Source: Rapana venosa
Taxonomy: Eukaryota; Mollusca; Gastropoda; Neogastropoda; Muricidae
Direction of reading: 5' to 3'
DNA: 64,000 bases
NCBI GenBank assembly: GCA_028751875.1
Contig: CM054135.1
Span: forward strand, 7,644,924-7,708,923
Shown: piece by piece, positions 1-10,811 of the stretch
Layout of the letters: every line of letters starts with the position of its first letter
How positions within the stretch are numbered: the stretch's first letter is position 1
Notes under the pieces: model-generated
Told to the model about the DNA's origin: nothing
The model's database searches: none
What the model saw: only the letters and a program-made list of their open reading frames with translations
Program-made: the position numbers and the translations under genes

Positions 1-2032
1 CTAAGCCACAGCATTGTCTGATTTTGTCTGGTGAAAATAAGACAACAGAAAACTTTGGGTTTGGGTTTTTATTTGGGGTTTTATTTTGCTAACTCTTCCT
101 CTGAGAAAAAGAGACACGCATTCCCACACACACGCATGTACATACACACACACACTCTCACACACACAACACAAACACACATATATAAAGCTTAATATTC
201 TTTCTTTTCTTTTTTTTTTACAATTTTTTTTAACAGTTTCACTGAAAGTCATGTCAAACAAATTTACTAGTTTATTTTTGTGTGTGTGTTAAGAATAAAA
301 TATCAAATGTACTCTGACTCGTTCTACCTATCCCTCCACACCTTCAGAAATGTGGCAAATTTGTGTTTTGCATTGAAAATCAAAAGCCTTGCTCCATTTA
401 TATTTGAATCTTTATAGATTAAACAAATATACCTTTGTAAAGCAGAGAAAGTACCTACGAATGATTTAAAAATGAAGATTCCTAAAATATATATTTTTTG
501 TTGTACATTATTCAAGACCATTATGTACCATCTTTGTATAAATACCGTCTGAAAATAAAACTTTGACTTGAATGATTCAGTGATGTGGAAAAAAAACCCA
601 CATGCATTGTTTGTATGATCCATTTTCCTTTGTCCTCCTTGCTGCCTCTATGGGATCCAGGCAACTATACTTGACTGACCTTTCCTGCAGACAGTGCTGG
701 ATTTGTGTCTTTGAGCCGTTGGACCTTTTGAGAGAGAGAGAGATTAGAGAGACGTGTGTCGTGTTGTTTTGGCTCCTGTTTCGTGTAAGTGTGCTGTCGG
801 ATGCCGAGTGTCACTGTGTGTGTTGTGGGTGGAGTCAGTTGCTGGTCGTTGCAGACGTGTGGAGTTTGTTGTTTTGTCAGTATGAATTGTATTCAGAAGT
901 AGTGGTCTGGTGACAGTGTCTGTGTCGGTTGTCGTGGTTGTTAGATTCTTTCTGCCGTTGTCGTATCGGTGTTTCAGATTTTTCAAATAGTACTGCGAGT
1001 GAAGAGATGTTGAATTTTTTTCCCCTTTTTTTTTCAGATTCTAGACGGGTAAAGTTGCCATGGCAGTTTGGTGTCTCTTTCTTTGTGTTGTGTTCAGTTT
1101 TGTTCTTTTACAGTTTGTCCAGATTTTGTTGTTTGGTTTCTTTTTTTTTTCATTTGTTGTTGGGTTTTTTTTCAGTGCTGTTATGGTTTTTGAAAGTTGA
1201 AAACACAACTAATTTTCAATGTTCTTTGCTCTGTAAAAGAAAAGAAAAAGCAGCATCTAGTATGCCTGCACTCAGATATTAATATGGGAAACGTGCAGTT
1301 GCTATGTACTGAAAGATAGTTTGGCTGTACTGACAGTTCATAGCATGGCGGTACTTCTATTCTAGATTAGTCATTTTGAGTGCTGAGTACATTTAATTGA
1401 GATGGTAATCAAATTATTTACCTCCAGATTTTTAGTGAGAATATTCCCAATAATTCATATGCTTTTAAAGAAAAAAGAAAAAAAGAAGAAGAAGCGGTTA
1501 TGTTTTATGCTCAGAAAATGTATGGGCTATGTACAGGAAGGGTGGATTGAAAATCTGGAAAAAGTCTGCTGAAGGAAAGCAGTTACTGTTATGAGCTGAA
1601 GAAATTTGAGTGGTACTGAGAGAAGGATCTGATACATAATGAAGAAGTGTAGAATAAAGGAATAACAAATAGCATAAGGCATATTGCAGTTGTATAATAA
1701 GGGCAAAGCATACCAGTACAAAATAACGCAGAACATGATTTGCAACACCGGAACATGCTCAGGCTTTGCTCATAATCAGTATTGCAAAATATATGTTCAC
1801 ACACACACACACACCAAAACAGAATCCAGAGATAGCAATTAAGAACAATCTTCACACACACACACAAGTCACGTATCAGTTCCACTGTTGAAGATGAGCA
1901 TGCATTTGTTTTTCACCAGTTTCTTTGTTTTTTTGTTTTTGTGAGGGTCTGTCTAACATCAAAGTGCATGAGTGTTGATTAGTTTGGTGTTGATGTTATG
2001 TTGGCATGTTGTTGCTGTTGTCGTTGTTGTAG
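1..2032. other. No exon seen; upstream or intronic sequence of the 2033-5028 gene
   Basis: AT-rich sequence with short simple repeats: (CA)n near 118-180, (GA)n near 732-752, and (CA)n near 1796-1865. Open frames here are short, lack sensible splice sites and show no family I recognise. Because the exon at 2033 begins in mid-codon, an earlier exon of that gene must lie in this stretch or before the window. Confidence 0.5.
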
Positions 2033-5028
2033 CGCCCTCCTTCCACCAGAGGGCGAGAAGTCCCAGCCCCACCGTAGCCACGCCCCACCGCCGCGATTCC
2101 ACTTCCGCCGCCACGGAGCACGTCAGCCGTGACTCCAATCGGCGTAGGCGTATTGACCCCAAAGGTCAGGCAGCAGGGACACTGTGGGATGGGGCATAGA
2201 GCGTTTAAGTGAAGGGTCTGTCAGTTTTATGTCTGATTTCGCTTGATGTGAGCAGTGGTGAGTATCTGTTCCAAAGGTTAACGCAGGATGTAGAGGTCAG
2301 GGAATTTATGAGACTCTGGGTTTACTTTGTTACTTTGAATTCAGGTCTTAAAGGCGATCTTTTTTTCCCCCATTATTATTGAATATGTATCCTCCCCCCA
2401 AAAAAAACAACAACAAAAAACGGAGGGTGGGGGGGAAAAAAACTTTTTATTTTTCTTTCCAACAGCCAAAGATTCCATCACCTTGCCAAAGTGTATAAGT
2501 GTGTTGTGTGTTTGTGTGTTGCATTGGACTTGTTAGAACTATATTGCTATGGTTGCATGACTGTGTAATCATTAGTTGAGTTGCAGCGCTTTGATTTGTC
2601 TGTGCAAGATACAGCGCTATATAAGTTCCATTTATTATTATTATTATTATTATTAAATCAGAGAGGGAGAGTTTCAGATCCATCAGTCAGATCTCAGCAT
2701 GATTTGAAGGCTGTTGACATTGACATTGACACCTGTACAGTTGATACATACAGTTTTGAAAGAAAGATTTTCTTAAGTTACTGGAAGATTGGAAAGTGTT
2801 CTTTCCAACAAGTCAGCCTGACGGGAATTCAGAGGGATGACTGGATGTCCGTAGAAAAGACAGAAGACTACCCAACAAGACAGACAGAGAGACAGACAGA
2901 GTAATGCATGCTCAATCCATGTCCATCACAATAACAGTAGGAAAGCAAAGATTCCCACTTCAGTACTCCATAGCCTAGGAATGTGATCTCATTACTTTGT
3001 AGTTGCACAATGGAAAAGCTGAAAATCTGACCTAAAAAAAAACAAACCAGAAAAAAAGGGAAAATTCAGCTGGATGTCTGTGATGATTGCACAGCTTAAT
3101 GACAGAGAGCTCCTTCTCTGTCTGATAGTTATTTTCTGTGATACTTTTACAGTTTTATAGCAAAGACTGGATAATAATGAGTGATATTCAGGGTTGGAAC
3201 AGCAGGCTAGCTTTCTGTGATAGCGTGACCCACTGTTGTACCTAGAGCTGTGGTCATTTTCTGTTGTACAGTGTTGCCAGAATAGTGTCGGAAATGTAGT
3301 AGAGAGGGATTGTTTCTGTTTGCTCTGGGAAGGGGTTTTTCTGCAGCATACGGACAGCTCACGTGCAAAGAAACCCACCAAGAGCAAAACAGTGCATACT
3401 ACTTACCACTACTATCTATTTATTTATTTATTTATTTATATGAATACTGTTATCTTCACAGAAATCCACCAGGAGCAAAACAGTGCATACTACATACCAC
3501 TACTATCTATTTATTTATTTATTTATTTATATGAATACTGTTATCTTCACAGAAATCCACCAAGAGCAAAACAGTGCATACTACTTAACTTATCTATTAT
3601 TATTTATATGAATACTGTTAATCTTCACATGAAATCCACCAAGAGCAAAACAGTGCTACTACTTACCACTTAACTATTTTATTTATTTTTATTTTATTAT
3701 TGAATATGCTCATACCTTTCTATAATCCACCTAAGCAAAACAGTGCATACACTTACAATACTATCTATTTATTTAATTTATATTGATATAATGTTTCTGC
3801 ACAGAGAACCCACCAAGTACGCAAAGAACATGTGCTACACTTACATGCTATATACTATTTATTTATTTATTTATATGAATACTGTTTTCTGCACAGAAAT
3901 CCACCAAGAGCAAAACAATGCATACTACTTACTGATACTATCTATTTTTTTTATATTTATATGAATACTGTTATCTTCACAGAAATCCACCAAGAGCAAA
4001 ACAGTGCATACTACTTACTGCTACTATCTATTTATTTATTTATTTATTTATATGAATACTGTTATCTGCACAGAAGTCCACCAAGAGCAAAACAGTGCAT
4101 ACTACTTACTGCTACTATCTATTTATTTATTTATTTATTTATATGAATACTGTTATCTGCACAGAAGTCCACCAAGAGCAAAACAGTGCATACTACTTAC
4201 TGCTGCTATCTATTTTTTTATATTTATATGAATACTGTTATCTGCACAGAAATCCAAAAAGAGCAAAACAGTGCATACTACTTACCGCTACTATCTATTT
4301 ATTTATACGGATACTGTTACTGTTATCTGCTTTGGATTCTCAGACTCGTTCGATTTCATGCAGTATGTTGTTCTTTCACGAGTATTAAAGCACATGCATT
4401 GGAAGTGCTTCATGATTATCATGATGTATTTATAACATTAGGCCTTGTCAAATGATTCACTTTTGAAGGAATGTTTAGAGTCTATTTGTAAATAGGTTTC
4501 ATGGCTGTAGAATATGGCCATCAATACACCTTTCTTCATTCTGAGGCCCATTATGTAGTTAAGATTGAAGTCAGTGCAGCTTTTGACTGGAAAACCATTT
4601 TCAAATAATGGGCTGTCAGTTTGAAATTAGATAGTGAAATCTGTTATCAGGGAAGTGTCTTTCAATCAAAAATTAGATGAAAAATATGTCTCTTGCTGCT
4701 TTCATCTGTAATCAGTTAATGCAGAAATGTCAGTAAAATTGATATGATGGGATGTTATTATTTCTAACACTATTTTGACTGACAACCCATGTCACCGCTC
4801 AAGGTAGTACACTAGGGCTGAATGGAGTTAGCTAAAACAAGCATATAGAAAACCTGTTTGGGAATACGATGTCTAACGCTTTTCTGTAACAGTGTTTTTC
4901 TCTTTCCAGACTTGCGGCGCTCCAAGAGCAGCCCATCTCTGCCCTACATCTTTGACCCGAAAGGCATCGCTACGTCTATGAAGTCACCAGGCAGCAAAGG
5001 GGACCGGCGCCAGACACTCAAACAGTAG
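2033..5028 (+). CDS. Last two exons of an unrecognised gene, basic Ser/Arg-rich C-terminus (5' partial)
   Basis: Two exons join in frame. The first is 2033-2164, with acceptor ...ttgttgtag before it and donor gtcagg after it, leaving one base of a codon. The second is 4910-5028, after a pyrimidine-rich acceptor ending tctttccag, and runs to TAG at 5026-5028. The first reads through ...HQRARSPSPTVATPHRRDS to ...RRRRIDPK. The junction codon is Asp, then LRRSKSSPSLPYIFDPKG... and the protein ends ...GDRRQTLKQ. The first exon is clearly GC-rich against AT-rich surroundings. The peptide is basic, likely disordered and rich in possible phosphorylation sites such as RRS, RSPSP and SSPS. I cannot name the family. 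Exon structure is well supported by matching phase and splice sites; function is unknown. Confidence 0.65.
2455..2656 (+). repeat. 3' tail of a CR1/L2-like LINE
   Basis: The segment matches the 3' untranslated part of the longer copy at 21335-21770. It includes a run beginning ccaacagccaa, then attggacttg, then agcgctttgatttgtctgtg, then gcgctatataagttcc, and ends in (TTA)n. A 3' end with GCGCTATATAAA and a short TTA repeat is typical of L2/CR1-type elements and their SINE partners. It lies in the last intron of the unrecognised gene. Confidence 0.6.
3366..4330 (+). repeat. 91-bp tandem minisatellite, about ten units
   Basis: A unit of about 91 bp repeats head to tail. Each unit runs from agaaatccaccaagagcaaa through cagtgcatactacttac, then a (TTTA)n stretch, then atatgaatactgttatct. 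The units from about 3900 to 4250 are close to identical and exactly 91 bp apart; those from about 3570 to 3830 carry many small deletions and substitutions. It lies in the last intron of the unrecognised gene. Open frames through it exist only because the unit length and sequence happen to avoid stops. Confidence 0.9.
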
Positions 5029-5644
5029 CATAGTGCTCTCTCTTCTTCACAGCTTGGCGCGCTTCAGTAGCTGGTCATGCCGGCCAGCTGGCTTTATCAG
5101 GAGAGGTGGGAGGGTGTTAGATTATAGAAGGCTAGTTTGCATGTACCTCCATGCATTTGTCATGAACAGTACATTTTCTGCAATTTGGGAGGGAGTCTTG
5201 TGAAAGTTGTCAGTCATTTAAAAGTTATTGCGATGTGATGACAAAAAACCGGGACATGCACCAGGATTGTCTCTAGGTTCTGAATTAAGCTTTGACTCGG
5301 TTCATACTGCCATCTCAAGGCAGCGTCATCATGAGTTGAGAGTGAATGGGATATAGCTCGTGATCAGTGTACTGCAAGGTTGTCATGGTGATTTGAAATG
5401 GAAGGAGACATAGCTCATGACCAGTGCGCATCTAGGTTCTCATTATTAGCTCATGATTTTAATGTTTTCAACAGATTTTTAATGGAGGGCAGATTCATTG
5501 TGTGTATATATATATATTTTATTTATTTGTGTTGCATTTGAATAATCAGGGCATGTTTGATATTTTGTATGATCTCTGCATTTGCGTAGGCCTTTTTTTT
5601 AAAAACATTTTTTTTTACTATTTTTGTACAAATTTATCAAGATG

Positions 5645-5650
5645 AATAAA
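5645..5650 (+). promoter_or_regulatory. Candidate polyadenylation signal AATAAA
   Basis: The first AATAAA after the stop at 5028, about 620 bases downstream. If used, the 3' UTR is about 0.64 kb. Another AATAAA near 8225 could give a longer transcript. Confidence 0.35.
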
Positions 5651-8430
5651 ATTGGTCGACTTTAAAAGTGGAACTACTGTGTCAGAAAAGACACCAGAGA
5701 TGAAATTGTTCAACACTACATGCTTTGCTTGTTACGTTTCCTCATTGTGTTTTTGTCTCAATTTCAGTGTAAAACGGCTGTAGCAGAGCCTGTAAATAAT
5801 ATTTGTGTAAAAAAAGACTTGCACAGGCATGTAAACCATTATGTAAAAGCATCATGATCTTAAAACTCTTTTAAAGTTTGTAAAGGGTTGTTTACTTTTA
5901 AGATTTTTCTGTCCATAGTTGTGTGGGTTTTATGTCACAGATTTTATTCTGGACTCTCAAATTTAATCTTTTTGTCAGATATCTGGAATCGAGCCTTGAT
6001 GGTGTTATTTCAGTGGAGTCAGTCACATCTTTCTTCTGAATGTTTAGTGTCACTCCTTTACACCGCTATGTCATGACAGTGTTATGTCAGTGGCAGTGAC
6101 AAGAAGGGGAGGAGGGAGGTGGGAGAGGGTTGACAGAGTGTGCTTCACCTTTTAAAAACATCATCAAATGCCTTTTTCTTCATGTCTTGGTGAATACACA
6201 TGGCAGCATATGTGTGGTTGATGTGCGATTTGGAAACTTTAAAAAATTCTCACAGCATTTTATCATTTTTTGGTCACTCTTCATAATTTTTTTCAATCTT
6301 CTGCGTGAAAGTTCAAGACTAAAAATTGTATACTGAATGGGTCTTAGGAAATGGGTGAAGGTTGATGATGACTTACCAAAGGAACTTAAGTGTTGGGTGC
6401 TGTCTCAGTGGAAGTGCACAAAGTGGACTGGAAAGGGCTTTCAGCTGTTCATTAAGCACCAGTACCGCTTCCGTGGAGATATCTCATTTTTTCTTCTGAT
6501 GTTTCTCAGGATGCCTGTTGTATTCCAGGTGGGAAAGCTGTTTCCCCTTTGTGGCTTAAAAGACTGTGCCCCAGTGGTTTGCTAAGAAGCTGGCCCCATG
6601 CATGTTGTACCGACAGAAGAAGAACTGATCTTTCAGCGCTGCCAGCACGTTTTTATGACAGCTGCTTGTATTCTTCGTTGATTGTGTGGTGGTCAGGTCA
6701 AAATGCCAATCAAATGTGCAAGTTTAAAACATACCAAGTGGAATGATGTTTTTACTTTTGTACATGTTGATTTGCTGTGATTTCGGCCAACTTTTTTTTC
6801 TTCTTCTTCAAACATTGCAACATTTGATTATTGCTCTGGGTTTGGATTTTGTTAAAAAAGATTGGGGGTGAGAGAGAGAGAGAGAGGTAAAGATTTTGGG
6901 GGTGAAGGGAAGAGGTAAAGGATTAGGGGAGAGGTAATGAATTGGGGGAGAGATAGAGGGTTGAGGGAGAGGAATAAAGGAAAGGAACTAGCCAGAAGGC
7001 AATGGAGAAATGTTTCAGCTTTCAGCTGGGTTTTTTTAATGTACATTCCAGATTTCTGTGCACACGCGTTTCTTCTTTTAGTAACTGACCAGGCAAAAGT
7101 AGAGTAGTCATAAGTAACAAGTTTTATGTATGGATATCAGTTTTTGCTGAATTAGTCAGTAGCAAGAAAGAAGGTGAGGTGGGGAGAGGGTTATGATAGT
7201 TCAGTCTTAGCTATTTTCTTTAATAGTGCATGACATGACTTAAATGTTATGATAAAATGTAGGTTTGTTCTTAGTAGTCTTTTTTTTTTTAATGCATGGC
7301 TTAAATTTTTTTGTTATGTAGATTAGAGGTGGATACAGTAATGTCTTTATTGCGGCGTGTGTGCGTGCACATGTGCAATTCCTACAGGGCGTTTGTGGGT
7401 TGTAAACATGGATCGCAGCAATGGTTTTATTGATGGTTGTGCATTCAAGGTCAGTGGTTGATACAGTTATAGATCTCGGTGCACCATTCCAGTGCTGGTT
7501 TATTTTGTTTTCTGCAATTAAAATCCTCGTTTGTTTTTTTTTTTTAATCCTTCCAGTGCATTGACCACTTCTTCTGGGTTTTTTTTCCATGTACTGCCAA
7601 CAAACTGTCTGTGGTGAATTGTTGATTTCATGTGCACAGATGGACGAAACATTTCAAGTGGATCAGGATAGTTGTATACAATTTTTTTTTTCTACTGTTG
7701 TGTCTTATATCTTGTTTTTATATGAAACGAATACCGAGAAGCAAATTGCTCTGACTGTTGGTCTGACTGTGAACAGACTCTACAAATTGGACGATATCAA
7801 TTTTTCATGGTGTGGACGTGAGTTGCTGGAGCAGTTTAAATGTTACAACCCATCTGAACATCTGTATATATTCTTTGTGGCTTTTTTTTTTGTTGGTAAG
7901 TACATGCTGGGTGGTCCACAGTACAGTCTACCTGCATTCAAAAGATAATGGGAGAGACTTTGTTCCAAGTGTTGTGGCAATTTTTCAGAGAACATATCTA
8001 CCTTCCTGCAAATTGATTCCATATATTTGTATATATACACCGATTCTTTTTTTTTTATATACTGGACCTGATTTTCTACCTTGAGGCTTGTGAAAAATGT
8101 AGATCGATATACTGCTGGCATTTGCTTGAATTTGCATTCTATTGATTGTTGCTTCAGATGGATTGTTATTGCAATACTAATATTCTTCATACATATCTGG
8201 TTGCAGTACACATCGTTATCAAGAAATAAATATTTTAACAAATATGACATGTCGTGCAGAGTCTGTGTTCTTCCTCTGGACTGTGTGCGTGGAATTTTTT
8301 TAACTTTTGTTGTCACTTTTTTTCTTTCCAAAGAGGTCAGTCTTCCTGTATTAATCCCCTGGAGTTGGATTATTCATTGTACACTGGTTTCATAAGAGCG
8401 TTGTTGTTAAAATTGTATTTGGTATCCGAT
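5651..8430. other. No gene seen
   Basis: AT-rich non-coding sequence, possibly extended 3' UTR followed by intergenic DNA. GA-rich simple sequence lies near 6865-6970. Short open frames on both strands have no recognisable domain and no coding-like composition. Confidence 0.5.
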
Positions 8431-8439
8431 TCAGGGACT

Positions 8440-8872
8440 GTGGTGTTCGAAAACCAAAAATCTCCCTCTCACTCACTCCGTCCCGTTCCCTTCGTTCAGC
8501 TGTATATACGTTGTGCATTTGAACACCCAGATTCAAACAAACCACTGTTGGCCGTCGCTCTTTCTCTGCTTCTGGTCCGTCCACATGGAACAACTCCCTC
8601 TTCCACTTCGCCAAAAGCCTTCATTTGATTCTTTCAAATCTAGCCTCAAAACGCACTTATACTCTACTTGAGATCTTCCCCGTTATCTGTTCCTACTTTT
8701 CAATAGCTACCTTCACCTCCACCACCCCACCTAAGTGTGTTGTGTGTATAAATTTGATATTTGTTTATCTTGATATTTGTGGATGTTGCATACGTGTGAA
8801 TGATTTGAATGCAAGCGCTTTGTTTACAAGATTCAGCGCTATATAAATCCCATACATTATTATTATTATTAC
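8440..8872 (+). mobile_element. Truncated CR1/L2-like LINE: C-terminus plus 3' tail
   Basis: From about 8556 one frame reads RRSFSASGPSTWNN..., the usual C-terminal ending of the reverse transcriptase ORF in CR1/L2/Jockey-type LINEs (compare RRSFSISGPLMWNDLPLSLR in the copy at 21335). The frame then breaks. A 3' tail follows with gcgctttgtttacaag, gcgctatataaatccc and (TTA)n to 8872. It is a dead 5'-truncated fragment. Confidence 0.65.
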
Positions 8873-9364
8873 TCACCCAGCCAGGCAGCAAAGCCAAGCG
8901 GCAGGTCCTTCCCACTGTTCTGGTGAAGATTTCTGCATGCTCAATTTACAAGAGCATGCCAGCCCAGAGATTTGGGGGCTTTTCAAAGAAATGTTCAGAC
9001 AAGATTTGGTATGCATATTGTAAGTTATGAACTGAAAAGAACTTTAGGTGATGGAAGCGATCATAAAGTTTGGCTAGAGACTACATATTTCACTTGATGT
9101 TTACCTCTTTGCCGTAAATAAGCAAACAACCAAGAAATGGGAGTGCAAGTTTTAACATGCTCCATGCATGTTATAGTTGGGTTTGAATCTACCAGCTGAG
9201 GTTAGCAAAATCTAGCCCATGATTATGGTCAAATGCTCAGATTGATTCTGATCAGCTACATCCAATGAACTTTTAAAATGCACCGTTCTTTGGCTAAAAT
9301 AATATTTGAATGTGCTCATTCAGTTTTCAAAATTCATTATGGACTTTAGCATAGCATAGCATAC

Positions 9365-10300
9365 ATTTTCAACATAGGTGATTGGTTTCGGACGACGGTC
9401 GGTGTGTGCCAGGGCTGCCTGCTCTCCCCTACTCTCTTCAATCTATTTCTTGAGAGAATCATGGAAGAAGCACTAGAAGAACATGAAGGAACAGTGAGTA
9501 TTGGAGGGCGAACAATCACAAGCTTGCGTTTCACTGATATTGACGGATTAGCTGGTCACGAGAAAGAACTAACAGACTTAGTGAACCGCGTAAAAGAAAA
9601 ATCAACAAAATTTGGTATGGAAATCAGCGGGGAAAAAACAAAAGTGATGACAAACAGCAACTTCACATCAGAAATCAAAATCAAAGACCAGAAACTTGAA
9701 AACGTTCACACATTCAAATATTTGGGATCTATCGTGACAGACGAGGGATCAAAACCAGAAATACTGTCAAGAATTGCCCAGACCATAGCCGCAATGACCA
9801 AGCTCAAACCCATCTGGAGCAACAGAAAAATCGCCATCAGTTCCAAAATCAGACTGATGTGCTCTCTGGTCATGTCAATCTTCTTATATGCATGTGAATC
9901 ATGGACCCTCACAGGGGACTTAGAGAGAAGAATAAGAGCTGTAAAAATAAGGTGCTTCCAAAGACTCTTAGGCACCTCGTACAAAGACCACATCATGAAT
10001 GAAGAAGTCAAGAGACGCATCCGCAATGAAATCGGGCCCTAAACTGACCTTCAAACATTTGTCAGACAACGAAAACTGAAGTAGTTTGGCCATGTCACAC
10101 GCTCCTCTGGTCTTGCTAAAACAATCCTACAAGGCACAGTGAGGGGAGGAAGAAGAAGAGGCAAAGGAAGAGATGGGAGGACAACATTCGTGAGTGGACA
10201 GACATGGAGCTGAGAGACACCCTGAGGGCGGCTGAGAGACGCAAGGACTGGGGAAAGGTGATTGACAAAGCTTTGAAGGCACCCAAAGGATTCAGAATCT
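9365..10300 (+). pseudogene. 5'-truncated RTE-like retrotransposon reverse transcriptase
   Basis: The frame enters at about 9370 with ...[20 protein letters not shown] (reverse transcriptase motif B region) and carries on through [20 protein letters not shown]. There the expected FADDIDGLAG catalytic motif C is damaged: Ala is changed and one Asp is lost. It continues to ...RNEIGP at a stop at 10040-10042. The expected downstream sequence (FGHVTRSSGLAKTILQGTV) follows in other frames, with an in-frame stop. A 5' junction abuts a short CATAG repeat near 9350. It is a decayed relative of the copies at 15390-16385 and 57000-58325 and lies just downstream of TOMM22. Confidence 0.85.
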
Positions 10301-10573
10301 GAGGGATTGGTGATGGTGGCAGAGCATACATTTTAGAGGTGTATTTTTCTGCCAATTACAGTTGGGTTGAAAAGGGAAAAAACCCACCACACATGATATT
10401 GAGACAAATACGCACAAAACAAGCCCTCCCCCCCCCACAAAAAAAGTGATATACATTAGTTTTGCAGTTAGTCTGTCCATTACTTGGCAGTACATGCTTA
10501 CCACAATACAACTTTTCTCCATTCACCCATTTACCACAATAAGCCATACAGAAACCATTGTTTTTTCTTTTTT

Positions 10574-10579
10574 TTTATT
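10574..10579 (-). promoter_or_regulatory. Candidate polyadenylation signal for TOMM22
   Basis: AATAAA on the minus strand, about 230 bases past the TOMM22 stop codon. Confidence 0.4.
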
Positions 10580-10811
10580 TAGCTGAATGACAAGTGTACA
10601 TCACACATAAAACCCAATTACACATGAACAGTTCCTGCAGAACACGCCCCATTTCATTTCACAAGATCACCCATACTGTCTGTTCACATACACACATACA
10701 CAAACACACACACACACATGTGCCAAATGTCAGTTGATCCAGTCTGAAGAATGGAGTGTGGTAGGGCAGTTGACAGCACGACTTGGATTCATGGAGCAGG
10801 AGAAAGGGAGG

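Noticed and set aside
3236..4455. Repeated peptide frames in the 91-bp array, considered as a repeat protein or CRISPR-like array
   Set aside because: The repeats are head to tail without unique spacers, the peptide drifts between frames, and the genome is animal.
9404..10042. Host protein gene of about 212 aa
   Set aside because: It is the middle of an RTE-like reverse transcriptase with a damaged catalytic motif and a downstream frameshift.
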